Source: Erythroxylum novogranatense
Lineage: Eukaryota; Streptophyta; Magnoliopsida; Malpighiales; Erythroxylaceae
DNA length: 64,000 bases
Direction of reading: 5' to 3'
NCBI GenBank assembly: GCA_029891385.1
Contig: CM057235.1
Span: 22,189,120-22,253,119, forward strand
Made by a program: the position numbers and the translations under genes. The notes beneath the pieces are model-generated. The model saw only the letters and a list, made by a program, of their open reading frames with translations. It did no database searches and was not told the origin of the DNA. Positions 25,596 through 36,263 of the stretch are shown piece after piece. How positions within the stretch are numbered: position 1 is the stretch's first letter; each line of letters opens with the position of its first letter.

Positions 25596-26308
25596 GAGAT
25601 TAGCAGATCGGACAAGAGAGAAATCCAAGCCTTTTGAGACTCGCTTGGATAATCAATCAAGTAATGTTTTTGGCATGATGTAAAATTTGCAGATACTTCT
25701 AGACGCTCCATGGTTTGTCATAATTATATGTACATATAACCTGTATGGATTTGTTATGGTATTGAGAATGATGTTGGTTGATGATAAGTAGATGTTGTAT
25801 GTGAGAATCGTAGATTTGAATCCTTGCTTCTTACAACCTATTAAGTAGGTAAAGGATGATCAGATAAACGAATGGGTCATGCCGGATTTTTAGTAGAAGG
25901 CATAACAGTTGGGCTTACTACGGGTTTTGGTGGCATTAAGCCTACCCATTCCCTAGTACCAACACGGCCCAAAAAGGCGGGTCGTGTCACACCTAACACT
26001 CATATATACATATTCAAATCATATCACAACAATCTTTAACTGTTCATAATACAGTGTAATCCAAACATTATGTCTTAGAACAGAATATGATTCATCAATC
26101 GATACAAAACATTCTTGCGTCAAAACAAAACTCATAAATATCATAACAGAATGTTCAAGTATCAAAACTGAATATCAGAATAGTATATAATCCTTTCAAA
26201 TCAAAACATGACTTACAAAATACAAAATAAGTTACACTGCTAATCCTTTTTACAAAAGTGGGTAACGAGACCAAAACAAAAGATACCATGATTGTTATAT
26301 GAAATAGA

Positions 26309-26422
26309 AGAGACTAATGTCTCATAAATCAGGGGACATTGTTGTGTCAAATATCAGGAGACACTAAAGTGTCGATATCAAGAGACACCGAGTGTCAATA
26401 TCAAGAAACACCTTAGTGTCAC
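26309..26422 (-). repeat. Palindromic minisatellite in D 3' LTR
   Basis: Four to five units of about 24 bases occur. Each holds a short inverted repeat of the form GACAC-loop-GTGTC (for example gacactaaagtgtc; the first unit is agactaatgtct), joined by an 'aatatcagga' linker. The 5' LTR copy (40012-40102) has fewer and diverged units, so the array has changed length since insertion. Confidence 0.75.
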
Positions 26423-27195
26423 AAGAGCAGCTACAGACCCTTCTAGGCATGCCTATTTACTCACGACTAGGACTCAATAGTTTTAAAACAAATCATTTTA
26501 TGTTTCAGAATTTCATGTAAGTGATGTAGTGCATAACATATGACCTTATTCATTTGATCAAACTTAATATGCCTTATAAATACAAACATATGCTTTAAAG
26601 CATCAATAATGTATTGAATCATCACACATTATGTATATTCACACAATCAGAAAGTTCTTCAATCCCAATTATCAAACTTCTCGGACAATTGATGGTCTGG
26701 AATTATCACAATATTGGAATCATATAATAGTGAAATAATGCATGAGTATGAATTCATTTTCTTGTGCTCAAATTAAACCCATTCATTCTCACTTGAACAA
26801 TCTTATCATGCTTTATAAGCATAAGCATTTGTAATAATGCACCAATGAATATATTAAATAATTACATTTTACATGTACTCACCTAAGAATTCTCAAATAT
26901 ACATGACTAACACATCAGTTTTATCATTTAAAACACATTTGTGTTCATATGTATACCTCATTCCTTTACCAACTTATAAGTTCCAAAATTAGATACTTTG
27001 TTATCTAATAACACCTTATTTAAGTTATTACTTCAATTAAAAATCCAAATCTTATTCAAATTTTAATTAACTTATTCCACATCAAACTAGGTTCATTTTA
27101 CACCTTAATTAAGTCCAATTAAACCATTATAAAATACCTTAACCTTATATGGTCCAACAATTGCCCAAAACCAATCTTTTCTTCTTCCTAAGCAC

Positions 27196-27213
27196 TTCCC
27201 ACGATCGTGGGAA
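27196..27213. repeat. 18-bp perfect palindrome in D LTR
   Basis: TTCCCACGATCGTGGGAA equals its own reverse complement. The core CCACGATCGTG also occurs, repeated with small changes, in the Athila/Tat-like LTR at 54541-55914 (near 54798, 54817 and 54843). Confidence 0.8.
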
Positions 27214-28151
27214 TAAGCTTTAGTTCACTCACCCACAATCTCCAATTTTTTTCCAAAACTTGACTTCTTCACTTCCATTCTACACACCTTCACCGAAGAC
27301 CATCAATTTCACTTCAACTCTACCTTATTCATACAAAGATCATTTTTCTAGCATTCATTTATCGTCATCTTAACACATATTTCAAGCCAATTCAATTATC
27401 ATAAAACTTGTAATAATATATGCTATCAAGTTTAGTAATTGCCTTACCTAATTACCTTTAAATTACTTCAAATAACTAACCAAACCAACAATTCATATAA
27501 CTAAAACACTTCTGAAATTTACGTAGGTGTAGGATGATTTTAATACCCAAAAGACGGCAATATAAAAGATAACTTGTGGTAGCTTTCTTGATGAAATATC
27601 TTGCAAGAATTCTAAGTGAAATTGAAGCAAAATTTACAACCAAGAAAGGTGAATTACTTTGGTGGAGATGCTTCAATGAAGGTTGTAGAAACTTCTTACA
27701 AGTTTAACACCTAAGTTACTAGGTCTCCTAATCTTAGAGGAACACACGTCACTAATGCATGTATCATATTTTTCCTCCCTTTAAGCTACCAAATGTTATA
27801 AACTTATTAGGCCATTTTTCAATTAATCAATGTTGCCAAATGTCATTCAATTATACTTCCATTTGTTCCTTATTTACTCATGACAAATGTCACTAAATGT
27901 ATAGGCTTAATCATTTAAATTTTCACGTACCAACTTATCTTACCACTTGAAAATTTTCCTAGTACAAATGTACATTTTAATACCTCAATTCTCTAATGAT
28001 ATCAATTAATTACAAATCACTAAGTATAATCCATTAAACCAAAATTCAAGTCATATGAAATTCTCAATCATCTCATAATTTTTAACACCTATCGTACATG
28101 TACTTTTAAGAACATGTAACATTCCATCTAGGGTACAATTTTGGGCCTTAC

Positions 28152-29690
28152 AATTCTCTCCCCCTTAAAAGACTTTTGTCTTTGAAATTCATACTTGATA
28201 AGAATAGTTACGGATACTGAGCCCTCATAGTTGATTCCGGTTGTACTTGAATTTCTTGCGCAGGAATCTTATTTATATCATCATACTGATATCTTGTCAA
28301 CATATAATCATGAAACACATCATGCAACTTAACCAATTCTTTAGGAAGAGCTAACTGATAAGTTATCATACTAGTTTAATAACTATTGTACACATACATC
28401 AAATCTGAATTATACCTTTTGAACATTTTGGCATAGAATACCTTGTGGATCTAAGTCCTTTTAACAATAGCAATAGTGTCATAGTCAAGAACTCAATAAC
28501 ATAATTTCTTTACAATAAATAAAGTACATGCACTCTCTATAGTATATCTAGCTTCTCGTGCCTGAGTCTCATACTTATCTGACTCCAATATTCACGTCTG
28601 ATTCGTTCAATACTCATTCGTTCTTATAAATGGAACATTTGATCTATATGATACAATTTAGTGAAAGTTCTCATACAAGAGATTTCTTTTGTCAATTATC
28701 TATACTGTTCACGAAATCCTTATTAGTCAACGATGTTCATGGTTGCTCTTTAACTATTTATAATATTTCAATAAGATCATTTCATATAATTAGAATGTTC
28801 TATATACCATCAAGATCGTTGCATCTTACCTAAAGATTTATTTTCAAAAGTTCACCAATTAATATCTTACGCGGATGATTCCTTAACCTCAATTACTATA
28901 ACATATCTAAGCATATAATACATATGTACACCATAATATCATTTGCCAAAGCAACCCTATTATCAGATGTACACTTATAATAACTTATCAACTTAATTAT
29001 GAGGACTTCTACATATATCACTATCATTTACTTTATCTTACTTAGATATGTTCTTAATCAATTCATAAATACAAGATACATAACCATCATGAAATTCTAC
29101 TATCAAACCAAATGTTATAACCTTATACTGAATCACTGACTCTAAACATGATACCTAAAAAACCATTCTAGTACTAAGTTCAACATTTCAAGGTAACAGA
29201 AATTTTGGTTTTTTTTCAACTTTGCTTGCACACTTTTAATCTCATCACTTTTACTTACATCTCTATTCTTTTCTCCATCAAATCCATGAAAATATAATTA
29301 CTCCGACATCAATTTAAAGGCAAACAACCACAACATAATACTAATGTCATATTCTTTAATATAACCATAAATACAAATACACTAGCTCTATATCCAACAT
29401 AGCGAACTATGTAGTATCTCCTATATCAGGATATCAATAAACTTTCATTTCTCACACTCTAACAGATCATCTTTCATCTTGATTTACCTAAGAGGTCCAG
29501 ATATAAATGGAAGAGATTGCATAGGAGTATTAATCTCAGTAACCTCATAGGATCTTTCCATACTTAAATCTAAAACTGAAACGTGGGACAAACCGTATTA
29601 GGCCAAACATAACTTTTATATCTAAGTACAAGCAATATTTAAGTGTTGGTTAAACCAGACTTGCCTAAACCATGCCCTGATACCAAACAA
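28152..29690 (-). pseudogene. Internal remnant of element D
   Basis: About 1.5 kb lies between the D LTRs. On the minus strand the 3' end has the purine run AAGGGGGAGAGAAT (28152-28168) next to the LTR. Upstream of it, the segment near 28180-28270 resembles the end of a chromodomain-bearing integrase by position and by likeness to the corresponding part of element A. No gag, protease or RT motif could be read in the rest. The region appears to result from a large internal deletion plus decay. Confidence 0.6.
29674..29685 (-). other. Primer binding site of element D
   Basis: The minus strand reads TGGTATCAGGGC, matching the tRNA-iMet PBS (TGGTATCAGAGC) with one change, five bases inside the 5' LTR that starts at 29691. 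The following GCATGGTTTAGG also resembles the same stretch in element A. Confidence 0.88.
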
Positions 29691-31050
29691 TGTAATACCC
29701 ATATACCCCTGGGAGGATATGCAGATGCTACACAAAATAGAACTAAAACAATCCAAAACATACTAATCATTCCTTACATACATTTTGTAACATCCCATCA
29801 CCGATGAGAAGGGTAAAATAGTAATTTGGAATGGGTTATGAGCGTATAAACTTATCTTGGCATGATCATGCATAATATGGCCTCTATATATATTCATGAA
29901 TAGAAATTTTTGCACATGCACATGATTGTATATGCATTCATGACATTTCCCGGCATATGTGTCTATAAATGTGTTTATTGTGAAAAATATGATTTTGTGC
30001 TTGAAAATTGAATTGGATTGGATTTTTATGTGTTTTACATTTTTGGGGAATTTTATAAATTTTTCTGGAAATTTTTGGAGAAATTTTCTAAACCGGAAAA
30101 ATTGCCATGTGGCAGACTGATTGATTTTTGGTACTGGAAATGACTGTCAAATGACACTGGAAATTAGATACATGATTTTAGGATTTATTAAATTGAGCCA
30201 TTGAAAATTTGGAGATAATTTGGAGATGACTGGTGTAGAAATTGGACTTAGGGTTTGAAAAGTGAATTTGAAGAGCCAAACATGGCCTTATCTCCACTAG
30301 TTTTATTTAATTCAAACTCTTCCCCTTTTAGTTAGGCATCCACGACACTCTCCTTTTCATTACGTATTTGGTGTTTTAAATTGAAGATTCTCCATCTACG
30401 TAGCTCTCCTCTTCTTTAGTGCTTTTGGAAGTTTGTTCATCTTTCTCTCTTCTCTTCACCTTGCTTTCCCTTCCTTTAGTTCACTTAAAATCCTAACCTA
30501 AACCTCACCCCCTCAAGATGAAGTTGATGATCGTGGGTTTGGTGAAGGAAATTTGAGAGTTTGTGGTTTTGGAAGATTTGAAGGTTTTAATAGGTAAGAA
30601 TTGTGCTTTATGTATAAATTGGTAGTTAGATGCATTAATTGTGATTTATTGTGCATTAATTGCATGAATTTGTGTTTGGTATATATGAGTAGGTTATTTT
30701 CTTGGTTGATTTAAGATTGATTGAAGATGAATGTTATAGCATGTATAGTATGTGAATTAAGTGTGAATAAAGTGTTTAAGATTAAGTTTGATGATGTTAG
30801 ATGAGTGTTTGGTAAAGAAAAAAAATTATGTGAGTGTGCTGTCATTTTGTGGCTAAGTGTTCAAGTGAAGGTCTTGATTAATTTTTGGCTGAATTAGTGA
30901 TTAAATTGGATGCTTATGGGTGTAGAAATGGTATTGGAATGATAGAAGTATAATTAGGTGTAAAAGCTGAAAAATGGAATGTGAGTATGTTTCAATGTTT
31001 GGGTCATAACTTTTGATATGGTTATGCTATTGAGATGAGGTTTAGCTTTT

Positions 31051-32060
31051 ATTAAACTTGAGACGTTTGGCTAGAATTCTTATGAAGGAAGTTCTGTCCA
31101 ATTGTAGCTTTTAGGATTCTGAATTTTGTCTTGAAAGTAGGCAATATGTGCAGGGTGAACAATGTTGTTTCTAACATTGAATGTTTTGTGACCTGAAACT
31201 TTGAGAAATTTTTCTAAGCTAAAGTAGACATATTTTGTGAAATTAGTCTTCATGAAAGTTGAAGATTTTCTTGTTATCTTTCTATCTCCACTAAGTATGA
31301 TATTTTTCGAGTTTGAGATTGAAAGTTATGACTTGTGAACTTTCAGATGGTTTTTCAAAGAATGAATGTGCTTTGTGTGTGAAATGTCTCTAAGTATAGG
31401 TTTTGTGATTTCTGTTCTTCGAAGCTAATTGTGGACTGTTATGGTTTAAATTAGCTCAAGTGATGTTATGAAAAGTTATAGAGGAATGTCTTAGCTTTGT
31501 AATGAGGTATAATATGCTAATTTTGGATGTAGGGATTGTAAGTTATGAATTTTTCAAGTATGGTTATGATTTAGGTGATATGTTGATTTAATACTCTTTA
31601 ACAGGGTAGCCACAATCTTGTGTAAATTTGATTTAGTTAGAGGTGGAATTTGCTTTTAAGTCCTTCATGAGAATTGTAGCATGTTTTCTGATCTTTTCAG
31701 TGTGATAAAGTATGGAATTTTTGAACAATAGGTTAGGAAGTTATGATTTTTGGAAGATTGTGTTACTGTTAGGATAACACTTATATGGGCAGAAGTTTTG
31801 GTTGAGAAATTGATCTGTTTGGATATTGAATTTGCTTCTAAGTTATTCACGAAAGTTGTAGAATATGTTTTTCTCTTTCTTTTGATATAAAGCTTGAAAT
31901 TTTTGGCAAAGGGAATGGGAAGATATGATTTTTGGAAAAATGTTGCACTATTTTGGATGATATTCAGTAGGCAGAAACTTTGATTACGTTTTTGACACCC
32001 TTAGAGGTGAAATTTGTTTTCAAGCCCTCATGAAACTTGTAGGGTTTTTTGTAATCTTTC
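31051..32060 (+). repeat. Degenerate array, period about 180-217 bp, in LTR B
   Basis: Variants of 'tcATGAAAGTTGTAGa' recur at about 31051, 31251, 31468, 31667, 31849 and 32030, each followed some 15-25 bases later by a 'tTATCTTTCcaatgag'-like segment. Spacings are about 200, 217, 199, 182 and 181. The units between are too diverged to look like a simple tandem repeat, but the phase is kept. The same motif with the same spacing occurs in LTR A and in the partial LTR at 1-2740. Confidence 0.7.
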
Positions 32061-33059
32061 CAATGAGACCTCTTTTGTGAGTTTGGTTACTTGTGTGAAA
32101 AGATAGGGTTTGGAAAAGGAGATGTAACATCCCGTCACCGATGGGAAGGTCATATTGGTAAATTGAGGCGGGATAGGATATTACCGCATAATATTGACTG
32201 GGCATCCTGTTGACCTCTAATTTTGGAGGCCATGAGTCTTTTGCACATGCACATAAAGGTACATGCATTCATGACTTTTTCCAGCATTTGATTATGAATA
32301 TGATATGAATTATGATTTGAGAGATAATTAGATTTGATTGTGATTTATTGGAAATTTTGGAATAATTGGGTCTGAATAGTTGATTTGGGAGTATTTTAGA
32401 GTGACTGTTAATTGATTGTGAACCTTAAAAATTTTTCTGAAAATTTGGGAGAAAATGTCCGGACCGGAAATTTTCCGAGTGGCGGACTGATTGAATGAAT
32501 TGGACCGAAATAATTGTCCATTGGTAATGGAAATTTAGAATTATGATTTTAGAAATTAATATGTCGAGCCATTGAGATTTGGAGATGACTTGGACTGGAA
32601 ATAAAACTGATTAGAGAAAGAGATTTAAATGTTTTGGGAGGAAAATGACAAGAGGCTTATTTGTTCTGTATATATATGTTCTACGTTTTGAGAATTGAAG
32701 AAAGGAAAAGAAAATTGTTTTCTCCCCTAGGGCGCGATCGTTCTTCTTCCTCGGAGACTTTCGATTTTTCCTCCTTCCTCCAACGAATGATCTTCGTTCC
32801 TCCCTCCTTGTGTAAAGTTTTGCTTCATGCTTAAGGGAGCTGATATTTTGTGTGGATTTAAGAGTTAGCCGTGGAAGATGGAGGAAGTGAAAAGAGTTGG
32901 AGGATTTTCGGAGATTTGAGGATTTGAGCTTGAATTGGTAAGTAATTGATTTTATGTTGTTAACTTATTGTGGTTAAAGCATGCATGGGGTTACTTGTTA
33001 AAGATTAAAGTGTCTGAGTTAAGTTAGGACTGGTTTTAGAGAGAGATTGGGCGAAAAAC

Positions 33060-33375
33060 TGATCGGAGAAGACGACCTGCGACTCGCACGTCGCGGCGTG
33101 CATGAAGCCTCGCCGTGGCGAATTAACATGTAATTCGTCACGGCGAGTGGGAAGGATGACATCGCGGAGAGCTCAAAAAGGTTGGACGCCGCGGCGAGCT
33201 CCTCTCGACGTCACGGCGAGCGCAAGTCTTCCACGTCGCGACGAGTCTCCTTTCATACGTCACGGCGAGCTCCAAGAAAAGAAACGTTCACCGCGGCGAG
33301 CGACATCACACGTCGCGACAAGCGGCTCCAGACGCCGCGGCGAATGGTTTGAAGTCGCGGCGAGGGGAAAATTTT
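33060..33375 (+). repeat. CG-rich ACGTCGCGGCGAGC motif array in LTR C
   Basis: About twelve variants of ACGTCGCGGCGAGC (forms include acgccgcggcgagc, acgtcacggcgagc, acgtcgcgacgagt and acatcgcggagagc) occur every 20-30 bases, separated by unrelated spacers. The surroundings are AT-rich. The motif is repeated but the spacers are not, unlike an ordinary tandem repeat. A 93-residue Arg-rich open frame across it is a composition artefact. Confidence 0.8.
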
Positions 33376-34636
33376 TGACGTGATTCAATTTGGTTTTTGG
33401 GGCATACCTAATGGTGTAGGCCTCCAATTAGGGTGATGTTTGATTCGTTGTGACCTAGAGAAAGAGGTCTACAATTGAGGAAAAGAAAGAAAGTTTGAAT
33501 TCAGGTTTTTGAGATCTCAATTAGTGAAAGAAAGTAAGAATGTGATTGTATTTTACCTAAGGATTGTTATTGAAAATTGGAGTTTAATGTGAGACTTTGA
33601 AAATAAAGTCAATGCTACTGGGAACTTTAGAAACTGAGCATAAAAGAATGAATTCGATCTAGAAAATAGTGATGTTGACTTTGAGGTATTACCATAGCAA
33701 AAATGACTTGATAAATTGATTGAAAATTAGAATTGAAATTGGAAGTTCTATAATATGTTATTGAATCGAAATGAGCCGATATTGATCAATTGAGTGAAAG
33801 TTAGATACTGAGTAAAAGAAATAGAAAGTGGGAAATGGTACCGGGCAAATCATGAATAGGCATAGTACATCTTTTATTTAGGGCATGTGCATCATTAATT
33901 ATTTTGACTGTGTATTTTGTAATGAATGGAATTATTTGATTGTTATAGAGCCGATGGATCGATAATCCACGGATCGTGCTGAGACTTCCAGGCAGGTAGC
34001 TCGGAAGTTCAGGTGAGTAACGTAGTTGGTTTCTCAACCTGTATGTGTTTAATATTTTACAATTATGCCATGTGGAGATAATGGAGGGATATATGTGTTT
34101 TCCTTGATTGATTTCGGACCACGGGTGTCCGAAATATTGGGAACGTGATATAGAAGTGCTATTATGTGTAATCGATTATGAATGCATCAATGAAATAACT
34201 GGTAAATGCATATGACTGAAATACCGGACCGAAGGTCCGAAGAAGCGGAAATTGGTTACTGAAATGTAAATGATCAGAAATGGAAATTGGAGCATATGCA
34301 TTCATGCATAAGAGCATGATCGAGATAATGACAGTTGGACGGAGCGATAACGTTAGAGCCACGTGCTCATCAGATTAGGGCTTTAAGCCCACCGAACACT
34401 GTTACTGAACCGAGCCTCGAGCTCGAGGGGAGTTAGTGCATACCTAGAGGGCTCTCCTACTCCCTAGATGCGTCTGATTACTGATCACTGATAGGCGCTC
34501 GGTCACAACACCGTAATGAAAATGGACAGTGTCACATGTGCATTTCATATATAAATGATTAAATGTGGATAGTGTGATATTTTTGAAAGTGATATATGTG
34601 ATACTGTGAATTGTGTGAATATGCATGAGTTGAGTG

Positions 34637-34674
34637 AACCATGGATGATGGTTTCTCACTGAGTTCGCAAACTC
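34637..34674 (+). promoter_or_regulatory. Twin hairpins upstream of acceptor in LTR C
   Basis: Hairpin 1 is AACCAT-(5 nt)-ATGGTT (34637-34653). Hairpin 2 is GAGTT-CGCA-AACTC (34661-34674). They lie 25 bases before the acceptor-like TTTTTCAGG. Equivalent pairs occur in LTR A (14856-14872 and 14835-14848) and LTR F (38395-38419 and 38418-38435). Confidence 0.55.
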
Positions 34675-35149
34675 ACCCAACATTGCAATTATTTTTCAGG
34701 AATTGGTGAGTACTCCGTTAGACGAACGAGAGTATGATTACCACAAGCAAGGCAGAGTTTGGCGTCGGGATCAGTCTCATGTCTGCATTTGAATCATTTT
34801 GGTTATATGTGAAACATTGTATTTTCGCAGATAAATATTGTTATTATATTGGGCCCAAATTGGCTGTGAATATATGTGTGTATGAATGGTTTTATGACTG
34901 AAATTGGATTTTGACTGAAAATGTTTTGTATCGTGGCCCAAATTGTTTACCGATATCTGCGCACTCTATTGTTTTCAAAAAGAAATTAATTGGTTTTTCG
35001 AGTTTTAAATTGATGTGACCGTTCTAGCATACCACCCTCGTGAGGCACAGGCTCGGATATCACCATCGATATCGGGTTCGGGTCTTGCGGGAGTGGGATG
35101 CTACAGGCGAGAAGGAAATTAAGTGTTTTATTAAAAAAAAAGAATTGGG

Positions 35150-35225
35150 TCTCGCGAGGGCGAGAGTCAGACCCGCCCTCGCGAGGGCGACACCTCGCGA
35201 GCGCGAGCGAGAGCCGATCTAACGA
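35150..35225 (+). repeat. CG-rich block in solo LTR B
   Basis: Variants of CTCGCGAGGGCGAG run in direct and inverted order (for example gtctcgcgagggcgagag, then gccctcgcgagggcg, then cctcgcgagcgcgag), giving strong self-complementarity. It lies in the slot that holds a different CG-rich block in the partial LTR at 268-358. Confidence 0.75.
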
Positions 35226-36224
35226 GGGTCGACCCGATCCGGCCCAACCCAAACCCTCTTCCATTCTTTTGTCCTTTAATTTCATTTCTATGTAAAATTG
35301 GAAATTTTTAGAGATGATATTGACGTGGGTTGATTCAGTCAAAGTTAGAGGACCGAGTAATTATTTTTCTGGTCCGTATTTTAGCGATATTTTGATCTAT
35401 AGAGGTCCGAATTGAGCGATTTTAGTGTCTTTGGACTTCTAATTTTTAGAGGAAAATTTTATGATGTGAATTTTTGGAATGATGCCGGGAATGTCACGAA
35501 CATGCATTGTACACTTTTTAATTTCTACATGTGCATTACTAAATATTTCTGATTGTACTTTTGGTAATGTTTGTATATTTTGACTGTTATAGAGGCGCTT
35601 TTGGAACGTCAACCCACCGACGTTGCCGAGACTTCCAGGCATTAGCTCGGAAGCTATTGGTGAGTGACCTAGATGGTTCTCTCAATTATTATTTGCTTAG
35701 AAAATTGTGGTGAATAATGGTGGGTTAGTGAATTGTGTTTCTGATTGTGGATTCCAGACAGAAGGTCCGATGTATTAGGGAGCTATGACATAGAAGTGCT
35801 ACTTGCATGGGAATTTGTGAACTACTTGTTTATGATGTGATAAATTTTGACATGTGTGTTGATTGTGACTTATATTTTTACATATGCATTCCATGCATGA
35901 ATGCATGATCAGATAATGACAGTTGTGACCGAAGCAGCCACCGAGGGCTAGAAGCTCAATGTATTTGGGCCTCAAGCCCACAGTGATTCAGAGCCTCAGG
36001 CTCAATGATTAATGCGCCCATATTGGGACATTTTAGGCCCTCGATCACAACATCATAATAAATTGGAAAAGTGTCACATACGCATTTCATATGCATTTGA
36101 TTTAATCTCTTTGATTGAGTGAAAGGCAAAAGGCCTTATACTTATGTGCTAACAATCATGTGGTACTTCTGAACGTGAGTTTATGAAAAATTGTGTTATG
36201 CTTGAGTGTTGCATGAATTGAGTG

Positions 36225-36263
36225 AACCATAGATGATGGTTACCTCACTAAGTTCGCAAACTC
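36225..36263 (+). promoter_or_regulatory. Twin hairpins upstream of acceptor in LTR B
   Basis: Hairpin 1 is AACCAT-(5 nt)-ATGGTT (36225-36241). Hairpin 2 is AGTT-CGCA-AACT (within 36250-36262), shortened by one base change against GAGTT/AACTC in LTRs A and C. An acceptor-like TTTTTCAGG follows at 36282-36290. Confidence 0.5.

Larger units (their letters stand above)
23307..25989 (+). mobile_element. Solo LTR E, TSD CACCT
   Basis: This 2,683-bp block begins TGTAATACCCGG and ends GGGTCGTGTCA, flanked by CACCT (23302-23306 and 25990-25994). There is no PBS, PPT or pol, hence a solo LTR. On the plus strand it has a TATA box (23524-23530), a Kozak-like ATG at 23596, donor-like sites at 23676 and 24804, a hairpin TGAGTC-loop-GACTCA at 25554-25573, and an acceptor-like CACCATTTCAGG ending at 25595. 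These signals set the orientation. Open frames inside are short and unlike pol. Confidence 0.9.
22814..28151 (-). repeat. 3' LTR of element D (carries solo LTR E)
   Basis: On the minus strand it runs from TGTAAGGCCCAAAATTG (at 28151) to GTGGGTGTTACA (at 22814). Without solo LTR E and one copy of its target duplication it is about 2.65 kb. It holds a palindromic minisatellite (26309-26422), an 18-bp perfect palindrome (27196-27213) and a minus-strand donor-like TTAG|GTAAGGC at 27447. It aligns with the 5' LTR pieces at 29691-29780, 36690-37089 and 39662-40740. Confidence 0.85.
32938..34699 (+). other. Predicted leader intron in LTR C
   Basis: The donor-like sites are AATTG|GTAAGTAATTG (32938) and TTCAG|GTGAGTAACG (34013, a near-perfect consensus). 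The acceptor-like site is AATTATTTTTCAG|G (34699). The intron would be 1,762 bases, or 687 bases from the second donor. The CG-rich block at 33060-33375 lies within the longer intron. Confidence 0.45.
32123..35105 (+). mobile_element. Solo LTR C nested in LTR B
   Basis: This 2,983-bp block starts TGTAACATCCCGTCACC and ends GTGGGATGCTACA. The flanking five bases are GGAGA (32118-32122) and GGCGA (35106-35110), a target duplication with one mismatch. Removing it joins the two parts of LTR B sensibly. It has no PBS, PPT or pol. A TATA-like tatatatatg lies near 32672. Donor-like sites are at 32938 and 34013, hairpins at 34637-34653 and 34661-34674, and an acceptor-like TTTTTCAG|G ends at 34699. 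It is related to, but distinct from, families A and B. Confidence 0.85.

Noticed and set aside
25179..25683. Overlapping frames of 92-106 residues in LTR E
   Set aside because: They cover the AGAACC minisatellite and the hairpin region, differ in frame with no shared motif, and have no coding signature.
33102..33383. 93-residue Arg-rich open frame
   Set aside because: It crosses the CG-rich block of LTR C, where high GC lowers stop frequency. It resembles no known family and lies inside a non-coding LTR.
35040..35342. Frames on both strands around the LTR B/C junction
   Set aside because: They span the end of LTR C and the CG-rich block of LTR B, so they cross an insertion boundary and have no family resemblance.
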